Assembly (NCBI GenBank): GCA_948146395.1
Contig: OX411543.1
Coordinates: 20,051,459-20,115,458, forward strand
From: Fragum whitleyi
Taxonomy: Eukaryota; Mollusca; Bivalvia; Cardiida; Cardiidae
Length of the DNA: 64,000 nucleotides
Direction: 5' to 3'
The notes under the pieces were generated by a model. That model worked only from the letters and a program-made list of their open reading frames with translations. It was not told where the DNA came from and did no database searches. Both the position numbers and the translations under genes were made by a program. Position 1 is the stretch's first letter, and each line of letters starts with the position of its first letter. Positions 35,863-47,900 of this stretch are shown here, piece by piece.

Positions 35863-36092
35863 CTGTCCGTCTGTCCGTCCGTCTGTCCGAAAACTTAACC
35901 TTTGCCAATATCTTCAAGCCTATTCAAGATACAAGGCTCATATTTGGCATGATGATAGATCTCAATGATCTGCATCTGCTGATACCAAAGTCAAGGTCAT
36001 GTGACAAGGTCAAGGTCATCTGTCAAGGTCAAACTTCGAAAAAAAATGCTGTGACGGGGGCATTAGTGTTTCACAAGCACATCTTGTTATTT
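35750..36092 (-). repeat. Dispersed repeat with GTCC tract and GACCTTGAC modules
   Basis: The inverse-orientation partner of 8215-8500: tatgcccccgtatcgagaga, a GTCT/GTCC tract (35800-35890), aaggtcatgtgacaaggtc modules and a ggggcattagtgtttcacaa end. The Ser/Val/Cys-rich open frames are simple-repeat artefacts. Confidence 0.65.
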
Positions 36093-36464
36093 TTACTCTT
36101 TAGAAGTCCCTTAAAGGGAGAATATACATCTATTTCATGTGAATATTCAGAGTTTACACATTTAAATATTTTCAGCTTTTTTGTAGCATTACAAATTTGA
36201 ATTTTATCTGCAGAAAGCCTGGGAAGAAAGAAAATTACTAGCAATTGGTCTTTTAAAGTCTTCCTTTTATTTGAAAATATTGATTAATTCTGTTTTTAGA
36301 TAGGACATGATAGTACATGAGGCAAAAATTTCCAAAAAATAATAATAAATCGATAAATACATTGTGCATGCTCAATAAAGTTTAAATTTCATTCACAAAT
36401 TTACATATCGCTTATTATTGATTCCCTTAGTGTTGTTAGCATTATTGTTTCTCAAGAATTCAAA

Positions 36465-37121
36465 TGAGCCAGTAAGTGACATTTCCAACAATTTCACATG
36501 TGCGCAAAGCAATGCCTTTGGTCAGCCTGTGCATACACACAGGCTGACCAAAGTCTTCACTATGCGCTCTGGCGAAAGCTAAGATCTTTACCACCCTTCA
36601 GGTGGTCAGAGAATATTCTAATTGAATTGTGTTGCTGTCCAGGTTGCTTTACGTCTGTTTATAATATGACCTACGTTGCGGGAGTGAAATAAACCCATTA
36701 AATATTTTTGATATTTCAAGGGTGTTATTACACTAGTGGAATAACTATGCAAATGAGCTCAGAGCGAATAGCAACGCTATTTTGTTACCGCGAAAATGAC
36801 CTCATAATCTATGTTTTGTGACATCATTTTTAAACGGCATTATAAGTTTCGCGGAAAATTGAACGTTGAATTTCAAGAATTTTGACGATTTTTTCGCTAA
36901 AATTCGGGTCATATTATAAACAGAATATAAAATTTGTGCTCATAAAATACAGAATTTATTATACTCGTCATCTATAAACAGATAAAAACTCGGCGCAGCC
37001 TTGTTTTTATCTGTTTATAGATGACTTGTTTAATAAATTCAGTATTCAATGACCACTCATTCAATATCCTCTATTTATCACGCACACATGAAATTAATTG
37101 AAATGTCCCACACAGGCTAAA
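36465..37121. mobile_element. MITE with TGAGCCTGTG ends, copy 3, interrupted
   Basis: The left end (tgagccagtaagtgacattt) and the right end (aaatgtcccacacaggcta) are separated by an inserted element at about 36650-37075. The left part contains the hairpin ggtcagcctgtgcatacaca facing tgtgtgcacaggctgacc-like sequence. Confidence 0.55.
36650..37075 (+). mobile_element. ~0.4-kb element with a 54-bp hairpin, copy 1
   Basis: Shares with the inverse-orientation copy at 63583-63960 the modules gacctacgt..gggagtga, ggaataactatgcaaatga, gggtcatattataaac and a hairpin (ctataaacagataaaaactc facing gtttttatctgtttatag) at about 36971-37023. Confidence 0.65.
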
Positions 37122-37129
37122 AAATATTC

Positions 37130-38560
37130 ACCATAATTATTGAAGCACCTCATACTGTTGCCTCCGTTCGATGAAAATTCATGGTAAACAATGGGGCATA
37201 TTTAATACAGGAATATACCAACGCTTAAAAGTTTTCCCCCTTGAAAGTATCAGTTGCTCTTTTGATAGTGAACACATATTCCAAGTTTCAAGTGAAGCCT
37301 GAAATGATTGGAGAGACTAACTATATAAATGTTGAAGTTTTCTCAGAATGACAAGAAACACACAGAAAATGACACCTTGTCTAGAGCAATACCTTGGGTT
37401 TGCTTATTAAACAACAAAGGTGTAAGCTAAATACATAAGTATATTAATAACACCCATGAAAAACATTTGAACCAGCAAATGTGTTTTCAATCACATTCAT
37501 ATCACAAACATGTATGTATAAAATATATAAACATGGAAAATACATGAAATATTAGGATTTATCTTATAACTATACAAAATATCTGTGTGATAACATCCCA
37601 TATGATATTTTTTATGATATCACATGGATATTTTTAAGCCAATGACATAATGCAGTTATTTTGAGAAACTTGCATTTCTGTTAGAAACATCAATAAAAAC
37701 AAGGCAAATAGAGGTTAAAAGATAACTATAAAACATACTTAGTGTATTGAATGAAAAAATATCTAACACGGTTGTGGGAATTGATGATTGTCTCATCAGA
37801 TCCTAAATTATCAATTCACCCAACCTTGTAAGATATTTTTTTTTCATACAAAACACTTAGTATGTATTCTCTATTCCACAAGCTTAAAGCCTAATTTTCA
37901 TTTGATTTTCTATTTTATTTTTTTAATTTACTTTGGATTGTTCAACCCCAAAACCATTACCCTCAAAATCTGAAGAAAGAAAGCTGTGAAAAACCTTCAA
38001 GAATTCAAATAGAAATTGATGGATTAAAGCAATTTTTGCTTCCTACACTATGATTTTATATCTGAAAAAATGTCCTCACTTTATGAAAAATAAAAGCATT
38101 TTTGATATTCTCATCTTTGATGTCTTTTAATTTTAACTCAAAAATAAATGTAATTGGTGCATAATTAAAGCAGGCATTTTTTCTGTTTGTTTCCAACTTT
38201 GTTTTTCAATAATATCATATTGTCCAGATATAAATCAGTGATCAGGAAAAAAATCATTCATAAATCTGAAAAAGTATGAAATATAAAAGTATATTTATAA
38301 TAATTTTAAAGAAAAAAAGCAAAACAAAGATTCTGAAAAAGAGCTTTAAATATGTATAGTGAAATTCAAAACAATAAACCAGTTAAATTGAACAAAATTT
38401 GTAGAAAATAAATCTCCAAGAAGTGGCAAGTTTATAATAATATTTGAAAAAAAAATGATATTCTATCAAAGAGAGCAGTTTTTACAGATGTTTTAAATAC
38501 ATCGCATAACTAACTATTAAGCCTTCATAACTAACCATTAAGTCTTTTAGTATTATTATG
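37130..38560. other. AT-rich intergenic stretch, no gene recognised
   Basis: Very AT-rich sequence downstream of the SLC44A stop codon. Short open frames such as 37788-37973 are low-complexity. A C-homopolymer occurs near 38580. Confidence 0.5.
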
Positions 38561-38657
38561 AAATACAGATTTTCTATATACCCCCCCCCCCAATATATAA
38601 AATACAAATATCCAACTACTATAGCTTATTTAAGCTTGTTTTATCTTATTTGGATGC

Positions 38658-38663
38658 TTTATT
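38658..38663 (-). terminator. Candidate poly(A) signal of the SLC44A gene
   Basis: AATAAA on the minus strand, 195 bp downstream of the stop codon. Another AATAAA overlaps the stop codon itself (gaATAAac context) but is too close to be the main signal. The choice is inferred from spacing only. Confidence 0.4.
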
Positions 38664-38737
38664 GGCTGTTCATTCTTTTTATCTCTGTCAACTGTTTACT
38701 TTTTTCCCCAGAATTTTCATCAGTCCTTCTATCTGAA
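38664..38737 (-). pseudogene. Decayed duplicate of the last-exon coding segment in the 3' flank
   Basis: The minus-strand stretch aggactgatgaaaattctgg and its continuation repeat the last exon's sequence for GLMKILGKK and beyond, about 188 bp downstream of the original (38852-38926). The frame ends early after about a dozen codons. It lies in the presumed 3' UTR. Confidence 0.75.
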
Positions 38738-38857
38738 GACTCTCAATTAGAGAATAGAACCAAAGGGATGAAGGTCTTGAAAGTCATAATGGAGAAAAAA
38801 GTGAGATTTGTGGTGCCCAATTATCATACATTCAATTTCTTGGAATGAGTTGTCTGT

Positions 38858-38970
38858 TTATTCTTTTGCCTCCTTTAACTGTTTGTTTTTCTTCCCCAGA
38901 ATTTTCATCAGTCCTTTGCTCATGAAATAAGGTTTCTCTGGTGATCCATCATTCATTTCAAGGTCCTCCA
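38858..38970 (-). CDS. SLC44A2-like: SLC44A exon 18 (last coding exon)
   Basis: Acceptor ttttttccag. Two bases complete the Leu of FLED, then 36 residues ([20 protein letters not shown]... to KEAKE) and TAA at 38858-38860. This is the cytosolic Lys-rich C-terminal tail typical of the family. Confidence 0.95.
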
Positions 38971-41900
38971 CTGGAAAAAAAATAAATCATGATTAAAATT
39001 TACAAGATTTATTGAATCCAATACAGTAAAATGTATATTAACCCTAGTCATGCTAAAAAAATTTTGGCTGAAAATTTTAATCAAAATCAAAGGGCAAAAA
39101 GCACTGAAAGTACCAACTGTAGGTCAATTTTTATTTGGGAAAACTAAATCAATTGACAATTCTGGTTTAAAAGTGAGAAACAGGTGGTGTAGACTAACAT
39201 CAGACTGCACATATGTGCAGGCTGATGTTTGTCTATAGCTCCTGCAAAGCAGGAATATTCCGGGTTCAGCCAAGGGTTAAATAACACTTAAGGGAATTGT
39301 CGCTCAGTTCACATCTGGTGTACAAATTGGAACAATAATGTTGATTTAATATGAGTTATTACGAATTTCTCACTAATCCAATGTTGTTAAAACTTAATAG
39401 AATAGTCTTATAAATACAATTCTATTGAGTTTTAGCAACATAGGCTTCATTTGCAATAATTTTTTCGACCAATAAAATCAACTGTTTCAGATATTTTGAT
39501 TTTAAGGGGATTTTGAAAATTGTGGCTCTATAAAAATGGTCTCTTGATAGACATGGTCGCTCGAGCAAGAAGGACTGTACTTAAATATCCTTAATATAAT
39601 TAATGTCTTAGAATTTGACTTTCTCTCTTGACCTTGGCTCTGCTGAGGCTATAAAGATGTTAAATACTGAATAAACATGACCTTGATACATTACCTTGAC
39701 TTTTTTTCTAAGAAAATTCATTCTGAATGACTGTTGTTCTTCTTTCAAATCTTATTTAAAAGCTTGCAGCATTTCAAAACAAGAAATTGTCGTAAAGCAG
39801 ACTAGACACCCCAAAAGTGCTTTGTTTATTAAGATAACACTTTCCTGTTTTACAAAATTTACAAAATTTTGGACCTGTCCAAATTCAAAGGTTTTGCAGA
39901 CGAAAATTTAAAGTGGATTTAATTTGAAAAATAACCATTCAGCAGGGTAGAAAATAGTGTGGAAAAAAAAGAAATTGCTTGTCAGAAGCAATTTTTTTCT
40001 TTTTTCACAATGTTTTCTCAATCATAAAATCACAGGCTCATAAAAAAGCAGGGATTAAACAGCAAAGGAATAAGCCATCAGTATAGGATATTATTTGCTA
40101 CAAATATTTAGTCTTCTTTGACGTTTGAAATGAAATAAGCAACAGCCAGAACAACTGATATTTTCATCAAGGGACCATAACTGGGTTAAAATTCAATAGT
40201 TTGTAATGCAAGTAGGATATGCACATTACTGACTTATATTGAGTCTTTTTGTGAAGTTTGAATCACATTCCTTCAGTATGTGCAGAGAAATTAAGCAGAC
40301 AACATTTCTTAACAAAGGGCCTTAAGTCTGTCAAAGTCCAAAACAGGATATACACATTTTTGCTTGGTACTGACCACATCTGTAAAATTTGAATGAAATC
40401 TGTCCATTAGTTGCTGAGAAATTGAGGGGACATGAAAAGCTACAGGCAGATGGACTGACAAGCTGATTCCTATACTTAATCAAAAAGTTTAGCAACACTT
40501 GATATTTTTAACAAAATATTTTTCTGTAACAGAAATCTTGTATATGGACAATGCAAATCATTGAGTTCAATCTTTTTAGCTATAGATTTATGCTTTTCTA
40601 TTATTTCCATGGTGACTCTAACATCGCTAAACATAGCCTCAGCAGTAGGAGGGGTTAATTCAAAAAGTTACAGCCTGTCATTTTTTGCTATATTTCGTTT
40701 CTGCGTTTCAACATCAAGCAGTCTGGAGTGATAAGCATTTAAGCAATTGATTTCTTAATAATCTTTCTCTCATACCGTAACGAATCTTCTCCATGTTAAC
40801 ATTTGGTTGACGCTATGTGTTTAACGCCTCTCAAATATCTGAAAGTATAGCTGTTGTGGCAGATATCAAGTAATCAGGTCTGATTGCAATGATCACAGAA
40901 AGGGTCATGAGCCAATTTGATTGTGTTTTAAACTATCGACCTCGTGACATCTTGTCAATACAGAAATACTGTTATATGATCTTCCTCCGTTAACCCTTTC
41001 CTGTTTTACAAAATTTTGGACCTGTCCAAATTCAAAGGTTTTGCAGACGGAAATTTAAAGTGGATTTAATTTGAAAAATAACCATTCAGTAGGGTAGAAA
41101 ATAGTGTGGAAAAAGAAGAAATTGCTTGTCAGAAGCAATTTCTTCTTTTTCACAATGTTTTCTCCATCATAAAATCACAGGCACGTAAAAAGAAGGGGTT
41201 AAACAGAAAAGGGTTAATAGCTCTGTCACTCTTCTTTTTTCAATTTACGCAGCTTTCTTTGAACTGTTTTAGTACTCAGGCAAAGTAGTGAAAAGTGAAA
41301 ATATCAGACTTACTTTAACCTATGAATTCGAACTTTCTATATAAAACCCATTACAACATGACATTACGCCTTAACTGATCATCTGGAAAGAAAACATTGG
41401 TGGTTTGGATAGCCAATCGATATGCTCATAGCCCAGGCACCAATTCACAGTGATACTGACTTAGACTTTTTTTCAATACAACCAAAAGTGTTGCAAAACT
41501 TTTTGACTGTGTATATATGCCACCCAAACATAGTTATGAGGGTTATATTATTGAATTTTACACAAAATTACTTACAGAAACACAAAAAGAGCGTATCCAC
41601 AGCCATACTATATACACTGAAGAAACAGGACGCAATGAGGTAGGTACCAATCACAACCAACTGAAAATAAATATTGTGTTATGTAATCTTAACAAAATGA
41701 CCAAGATGGTCCTAGATCGCTCACCTGAGTCTCTTTGACCCCTGGGACATCACATTAATTAGATAGGCAGATGTCAAAAAGAAGATAATTGCCTAAGATC
41801 AATACCATGGAACGTTTTCAGTGAAGAGCAAGACAGATATGCCTTTTTGTTCTTTGATTCTATGTAAAAAGGGATGCACCCGGGTGGAACCCAAATTTGA

Positions 41901-44900
41901 CCCCAGGGTCTTCATATGAACAAACTTGGAAGAGGTCCATAAGATGATGCTACATACCAAATATGAAAGCTGTCTGCCTTCTGGTTTCAGAGAAGAAGAT
42001 TTTTGAAGGTTTTCCTATTTTCACCCATCGTGCTCAGTTGAGCTGAAAGGAATGCTCCCGGGTGGAGCCCAAATATGACCCAAGGGTCTTGATATGAACA
42101 AACTTGGTAGGGGCCCACTAGATGAGGCTACATACCAAAAATGAAAGCAGGGTGCCCTCTGGTTTTGACTAAAGAAGACTTGAAAAGATTTTCGCTCTTT
42201 GATTCTATGTAAAAAGGGTTGCGCCCGGGTGGAGCCCAAATATGATCCTAGGGTCTTGATATGAACAAACTAGGTAGAGGTCCACTAGATAATGCTACAT
42301 ACCAAATATGAAAGCTGTCTGCCTTCTGGTTTCATAGAAGAAGATTTTTAAAGATTTTCATATTTTCACCCTTTTTGTTAAGGGTAAAGGGAAAGTTAAA
42401 GGTGGATTTCATTTATTTGGACAACTTTGGTAGAGCTTGACCCAAGGAACTTCCCTGCCAAGTTTCATCAAGATTGGCCGACTGGTTTAGGAGGAGAAGA
42501 TGTTTAAAGAAATTGTGGACGACACATGACACACAATGCACGACTGACGACAGACATTCTACGATCACAATAGCTCACTTTGAGCACTACATGCTCAGGT
42601 GAGCTAAAAAGAACCAAATGGAACACAAATGCCCCTGTAACATCATATTTTTAGAAGTTCGGTCCTCATAAATGACAATAATCCACTAGAAGTGTATAAA
42701 TTTGAGGAAACTTAATGTACAATAGAAGCATTGTTACTTGAAAAGAGAAGAAGTTAAAGGAAAGCATAGATTTTGAAGGTTAGTCTATAAGAGACAGATG
42801 AAAAGAACGGTGCTTAAACAATATGCCCCAAATGTTCTATGTAGGGGCATACAAAACTCTATATTATATCAAACTAAATTATACGAAATAAAAGATGGAT
42901 ATGCAAGTCAAAGTGCAATTAACTTATTGCCGTAATTTTATGGATAAACTTGAAAAAAATCTTTGGAGAATATAACTTACAATAACAGGTGCAAAGTAGT
43001 AGTTCAGTTTAGGGACATAATCTGTAAGATATGTAATATCTCCACTGAAGAAGAAGAATGCTGCAATCCCCACAGCAGACACACACAGCAGCTTACTGAT
43101 GAATAACACAAAATCTGTCACTTTATCAAGGACTATAACTCTGAAAGACAGAAAATACACTGTAGTCAAGGGACATAATCTTTGAAATATGTTAAATCTC
43201 CACTGAAGAAGCAGAAAACTGCAATCCCCATAGCTGAAACATAAACACATCAGTTTACTAATGAATAACAGGAAATATGTCACTTTATCAAGGACTATAG
43301 CTTTGAAAGAAAATGACATTTTATGAAATACCTACACACAATCAAAAATTTTGTCTATCCTGAAGATGAACAAGAGCACAGCCTATGAGTGTCAACGCTT
43401 AGCTGCAGGTGCTGGATATTGCAAAAAATCTTAAGTCAAAATAGGGGCATAACTCTTAAAAATGTTTTCAGAGTTTTCCCCCTTTATTGCTTGGATTACT
43501 CTCGTGGAGATAAATACATAATCCAAGTTTCTTGAAGATATCATCAACAACAGGATTATGGCCAAAGTTAAAGTGTGTCATGCAAATGCCAACACCAACA
43601 CCAATTCTAACAACACCAAGGTGATCACAATACCTCCAAAAACAGCTGAGCTAACAATATTACCATATTTCTCCTAATAAACGCTCCAGGGAGCTATACA
43701 TAATAATGTCAGGGAGCTTTTATTTAGTTTGCATTTTCTGATTAAAAAATGATAAAAATTGATGTCTTTTAGGCCCTTTTCCATTTAATTTGAGGTAAAT
43801 TTTCTCTAAACAATCATATAAATGATTGTCTAGAGGAAATTCACATCAAATATGAGAAGAAGTCTCAACAAGATCTTAAAATTTAGGCATTTGAAGTAAG
43901 TTTTCTGGGTAAAAACTGTAGGAATGCTACTATTAGGGAGGGCGCTATTATTAGGGGGAAATACGGTAATATATATTGGTTGTTTTGAAGATTTGTCAAA
44001 AGAAATTTATTTGTCAATGATATTTACTGTTTATCGATTGATCAGTGGGAAACAGTTGCAACGGCCTGTATGTTTAAAGGCAGTTAAAACTATTTCGAAC
44101 TGAGCCATGGATTTGGGCCACTTATAAAAACTTTATTTAGGATCCTAAAGGAGAAAGATAAAATATGTACTGTAAACAAACTTTGTTCTGAGATGTCAAA
44201 ATTTATGCCTGTTTTTTTACAAAATCAATTAAATGATTTTTTCTCTCTCTTTTGAATTTCATGAAATTAATTTTACTCAACATCAACATCAACATATCAA
44301 TGAGCATGAATCAGAAAACAATGCAAATAAGTAAGTTATAAAAAAGGTTTTAACTCTCACCTGACAACATTTCTCATAATCAAGAAGAAGGCATCTTTTG
44401 CTGCACTGCAGAAATTTTTACCATATATAGCAATCTGTAAAAATAAAACAACATGTAACTATTTTAAAACCACCTTTGAGTTGCTTTGATTGATCCTTTA
44501 CGACACAATTCTGCATTTCAAAAAACTAAGAGAAAATACTGAAGATACTATGTGATTGATACTCCTGCAATAATTTTTTATAACATGTTTCACACTAATT
44601 TTCTAGGTTTTCCACACCTAGAATTTGTCTAACAATTTATTGGCATTGGCATGCTTTGTAAAAAATGGAATACCTTCAAAATTCATGTTCAAAAATGATT
44701 GAAAATTGCAAGAAGTGACAAACTAATTTCTTATAAATATAATTGGTTTATATGCATCTTATATCTTAACACTTTCCTGTTTTTACAAAATTTTGGACCT
44801 GTCCAAATTCAAAGGTTTTGCAGACGAAAATTTAATGTGGATTTAATTTGAAAAATTACCATTCTGTAGGGTACAAAATAGGGTGGAAACTGGAAAAAGA

Positions 44901-47900
44901 AGAAATTGCTTGTCATAAGCAATTTCTTTTTTTTTTTCACAATGTTTTCTCAATCATAAAATCACAGGCACGTAAAAAAGCAGGGATTAAACAGCAAAGG
45001 GGTAATGCAATTTAAGATTTTATTAACAGACCCTGACAAATTTCATAAGTTATTTCATTAATTATCATGACATACATACCAAAATGTAAGCATTTTTGTT
45101 GAGAAATCTTAGGAACTTTTCTAAACACCACATACAACATTTCAAACATCTGAAAAAATATAACAATATTTGATAAGTCAATCCATTTTGTTCAAAAGGA
45201 TTATATTTAACTTCTATTAAATGTCATAAATGAGTTTAACTAAGTTTAAAAAAGAGGAAACCAATTTAAGAAGTTTGTTCATAGTATCAAACTTAATTGT
45301 TACTTGTGAAACTTTCCTCAAACTAAACATTTTGAAAAATGAGCACATGCCAAATAAATAGCCTTTTTAAATGATATTTTAGTCACATTTAATAATTAAT
45401 CTTAAATCCCATCTACCAGAAAACATAATAAGCAAATGTTTACATCCTCTCAATCACTGTTTTATATTGTATAAAAGATAGTTTGACTTTGGTTTAAGTT
45501 AATGATAAACTAATAAAACAAAACAATAACATCAACCTGAGTCATCTCAATCTGACATGATGAAAACCTTTCTTTCTTACACATTATTCTCTGTTTGATT
45601 AAAACAGAGGTCGACACTAACTCCTGAGAGTAAGGAGTCCAATGAACACCTAACACATGAAACCAAGGAGTCCAAACTCGAAGTAAGGTGTCCGAATTTT
45701 CATAATGGGAAAACACTGTGGAAAAGAAGAAATTGCTTGTTATTTGCAATTTCTTCTTTTCCACAATGTTCTTCCAAAGAAGATTTTTTTTCAAAGTACT
45801 ACGAAATGCCAGCAAATGTTTTCTTCAATAACTTTTGTAGTGAAAATATTTTAGTAAATAATATAGTTTTGGCTAGTGTTAGTGAGGACACTGCTCTGTG
45901 CATTTTTTTTCAAAATATTCTCAAATGACCTTTGGAGTCCATAGGACTTCTGACTGGCAAATGGAAGGAGTCCCAACTTTTAAACAAGGAGTCTCAGACT
46001 ATCGGACTCCTCTTAGTGTCAAACCCTGTAAAGCATGTGAAATTAGCCCTTCACTTACTTGACAAAGAATTTTGCTAAACAGTTTTCTTTTCCCTTCAAC
46101 TTGTGGTCTACATACTCCAAAAACACTCGTATTATCTGTACAATTGCTATCAACAGGGAACCAAATGCTAGGGAACCAAGATGGTACCTTGAAATAAAGT
46201 TTTGAATAAGTTCAATTTTTCTTTGTCTTATTTGTGGTGTCCATGGTCCAGTGGTAGAGTGTCCGCCTCTTGACCCAAAGGTCTGAGTTCATTTCCCAGG
46301 AGCGGCTATTGATGTTGGTTCTTTCATTGACCCACATATTCAGCGCAAGTACTAGTGAATTTTCCAGGATGCAGAATCTAGAGGGATTAATCTAAGTTGT
46401 AAGAAATTGTTTTCCAATCAAAGCAAAATAAATAGGTTAATTTTTTCTTAATGTTTTCTTCCACTTTTCATACTTAATTTTTCTTATCATAGAATATACT
46501 GTTTCATTATGGTTAATTCTGAGATAGTACTAGCAAACAATACATGGCAATATAAAATGATCATTCCAAGTTCAGACATTAAGCTGACTTAACTGTCTTC
46601 TATAATTTCTTTCAAGTAAGATCATCCTTAAATTTCTAAAGATGAGAAAGGATTACCTCAACGATCTATACAAAGACGATGATACTGGGAATGCTGGGAT
46701 ATCTTTAGGCTTCTCAAACGCCCAATAATAAGATGCTATTGATCCAGCAAGAGTCATCTGTCCCAGAGCCACGATAAAGTTCATTCCCCAGAAAAACATG
46801 AACAGCAAATACACCTCCAGTGGTATTGTATATCTGAAAATTGAAATATACATAAATATATACAAATTGAAATAAACATAAATATATACAAATTGAAATA
46901 AACATAAATATACAGTAAAACTTGTGTTAAGCGACCACCTAAGGGACCACCAAAAAGCAGTCGTTTTTGGGAATGGTCGCTTAATACAAAATATTATAAA
47001 AATGAGACAGTTCATTTTTATAGATTGTCGGTCAAGTCGTACTGAATCCTATGGTGTTTAAACCCATTAGAATCGTCTTAGAGATGATTCTAATGGGTTC
47101 AAACAACATAAGATTCAACAACAACCAATTTTCGTTAAGAATGTCCACTTTTTCAGAGACTTTGCTTACGGTGAAGGAACTTTTTATGGTGGTCGCTTAA
47201 TAAAATTGGTCGCTTCATACACATGGTCGCTCGAGCAATATCTCCTGTATACAAATATAGTCATGGATTGTCTTAAAATGAAGTTGCTATCAGTTCACCT
47301 GCTTATCAGAATTTTTTAGAAAAAAATCCTAATCTGTATTAGTATTTGTATAAAATTGATGTTAATTATGTATACCATGCCCAGCTTAAAGATTTACAGT
47401 AATAATATCCATAGAAACAATTAACCAGAAAACAAAGGTACTGAGTTGAAAGATGCATAGCATTCTGAAGAGTCATACCATCATACAAGTTAGAAAGTTT
47501 ACTATAAATGAAGATTTAAAGAAATTTTTCCAAACAGGGCTCACAATATTTTCAATATTTTCAGAGTGACGTAATATCAGAATTTTTAACTCACTTTGAG
47601 TGGATCCGAGCTTAACTTTTCTTGCTAAATCATTTTTATCTCGAGATGATATAAACAATACTTACTCATCACCTCCATACTTGACAAATTCACAGGCTTG
47701 TCCTGTATTAGCATCCTGAAAATAACATGATGGGTGCTTTATATGTTGAGACTTTTTTTTCATCATCCTTCATATTCTTTAACTAAATAATTGTAGCATT
47801 GGACTTAGAATAATTACATACTTGTCTGCGTGGGGTTTGCTCCCATCCTGAATGGATTATTTTCATCTATACTCAAGCAGTTGCAGATCATGTGTTCATG

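Noticed and set aside
35716..36200. Open frames with Ser-Val-Cys-Leu repeats on the plus strand
   Set aside because: They come from the GTCC/GTCT tract in a dispersed repeat.
42924..43319. A single 131-residue open frame covering exon 16 and its duplicate
   Set aside because: It reads through intron and the frameshifted copy; splice signals and homology define exon 16 as 42981-43140.
46234..46310. A tRNA gene on the plus strand
   Set aside because: The B box is degenerate and the acceptor arms do not pair well; treated as a SINE head.
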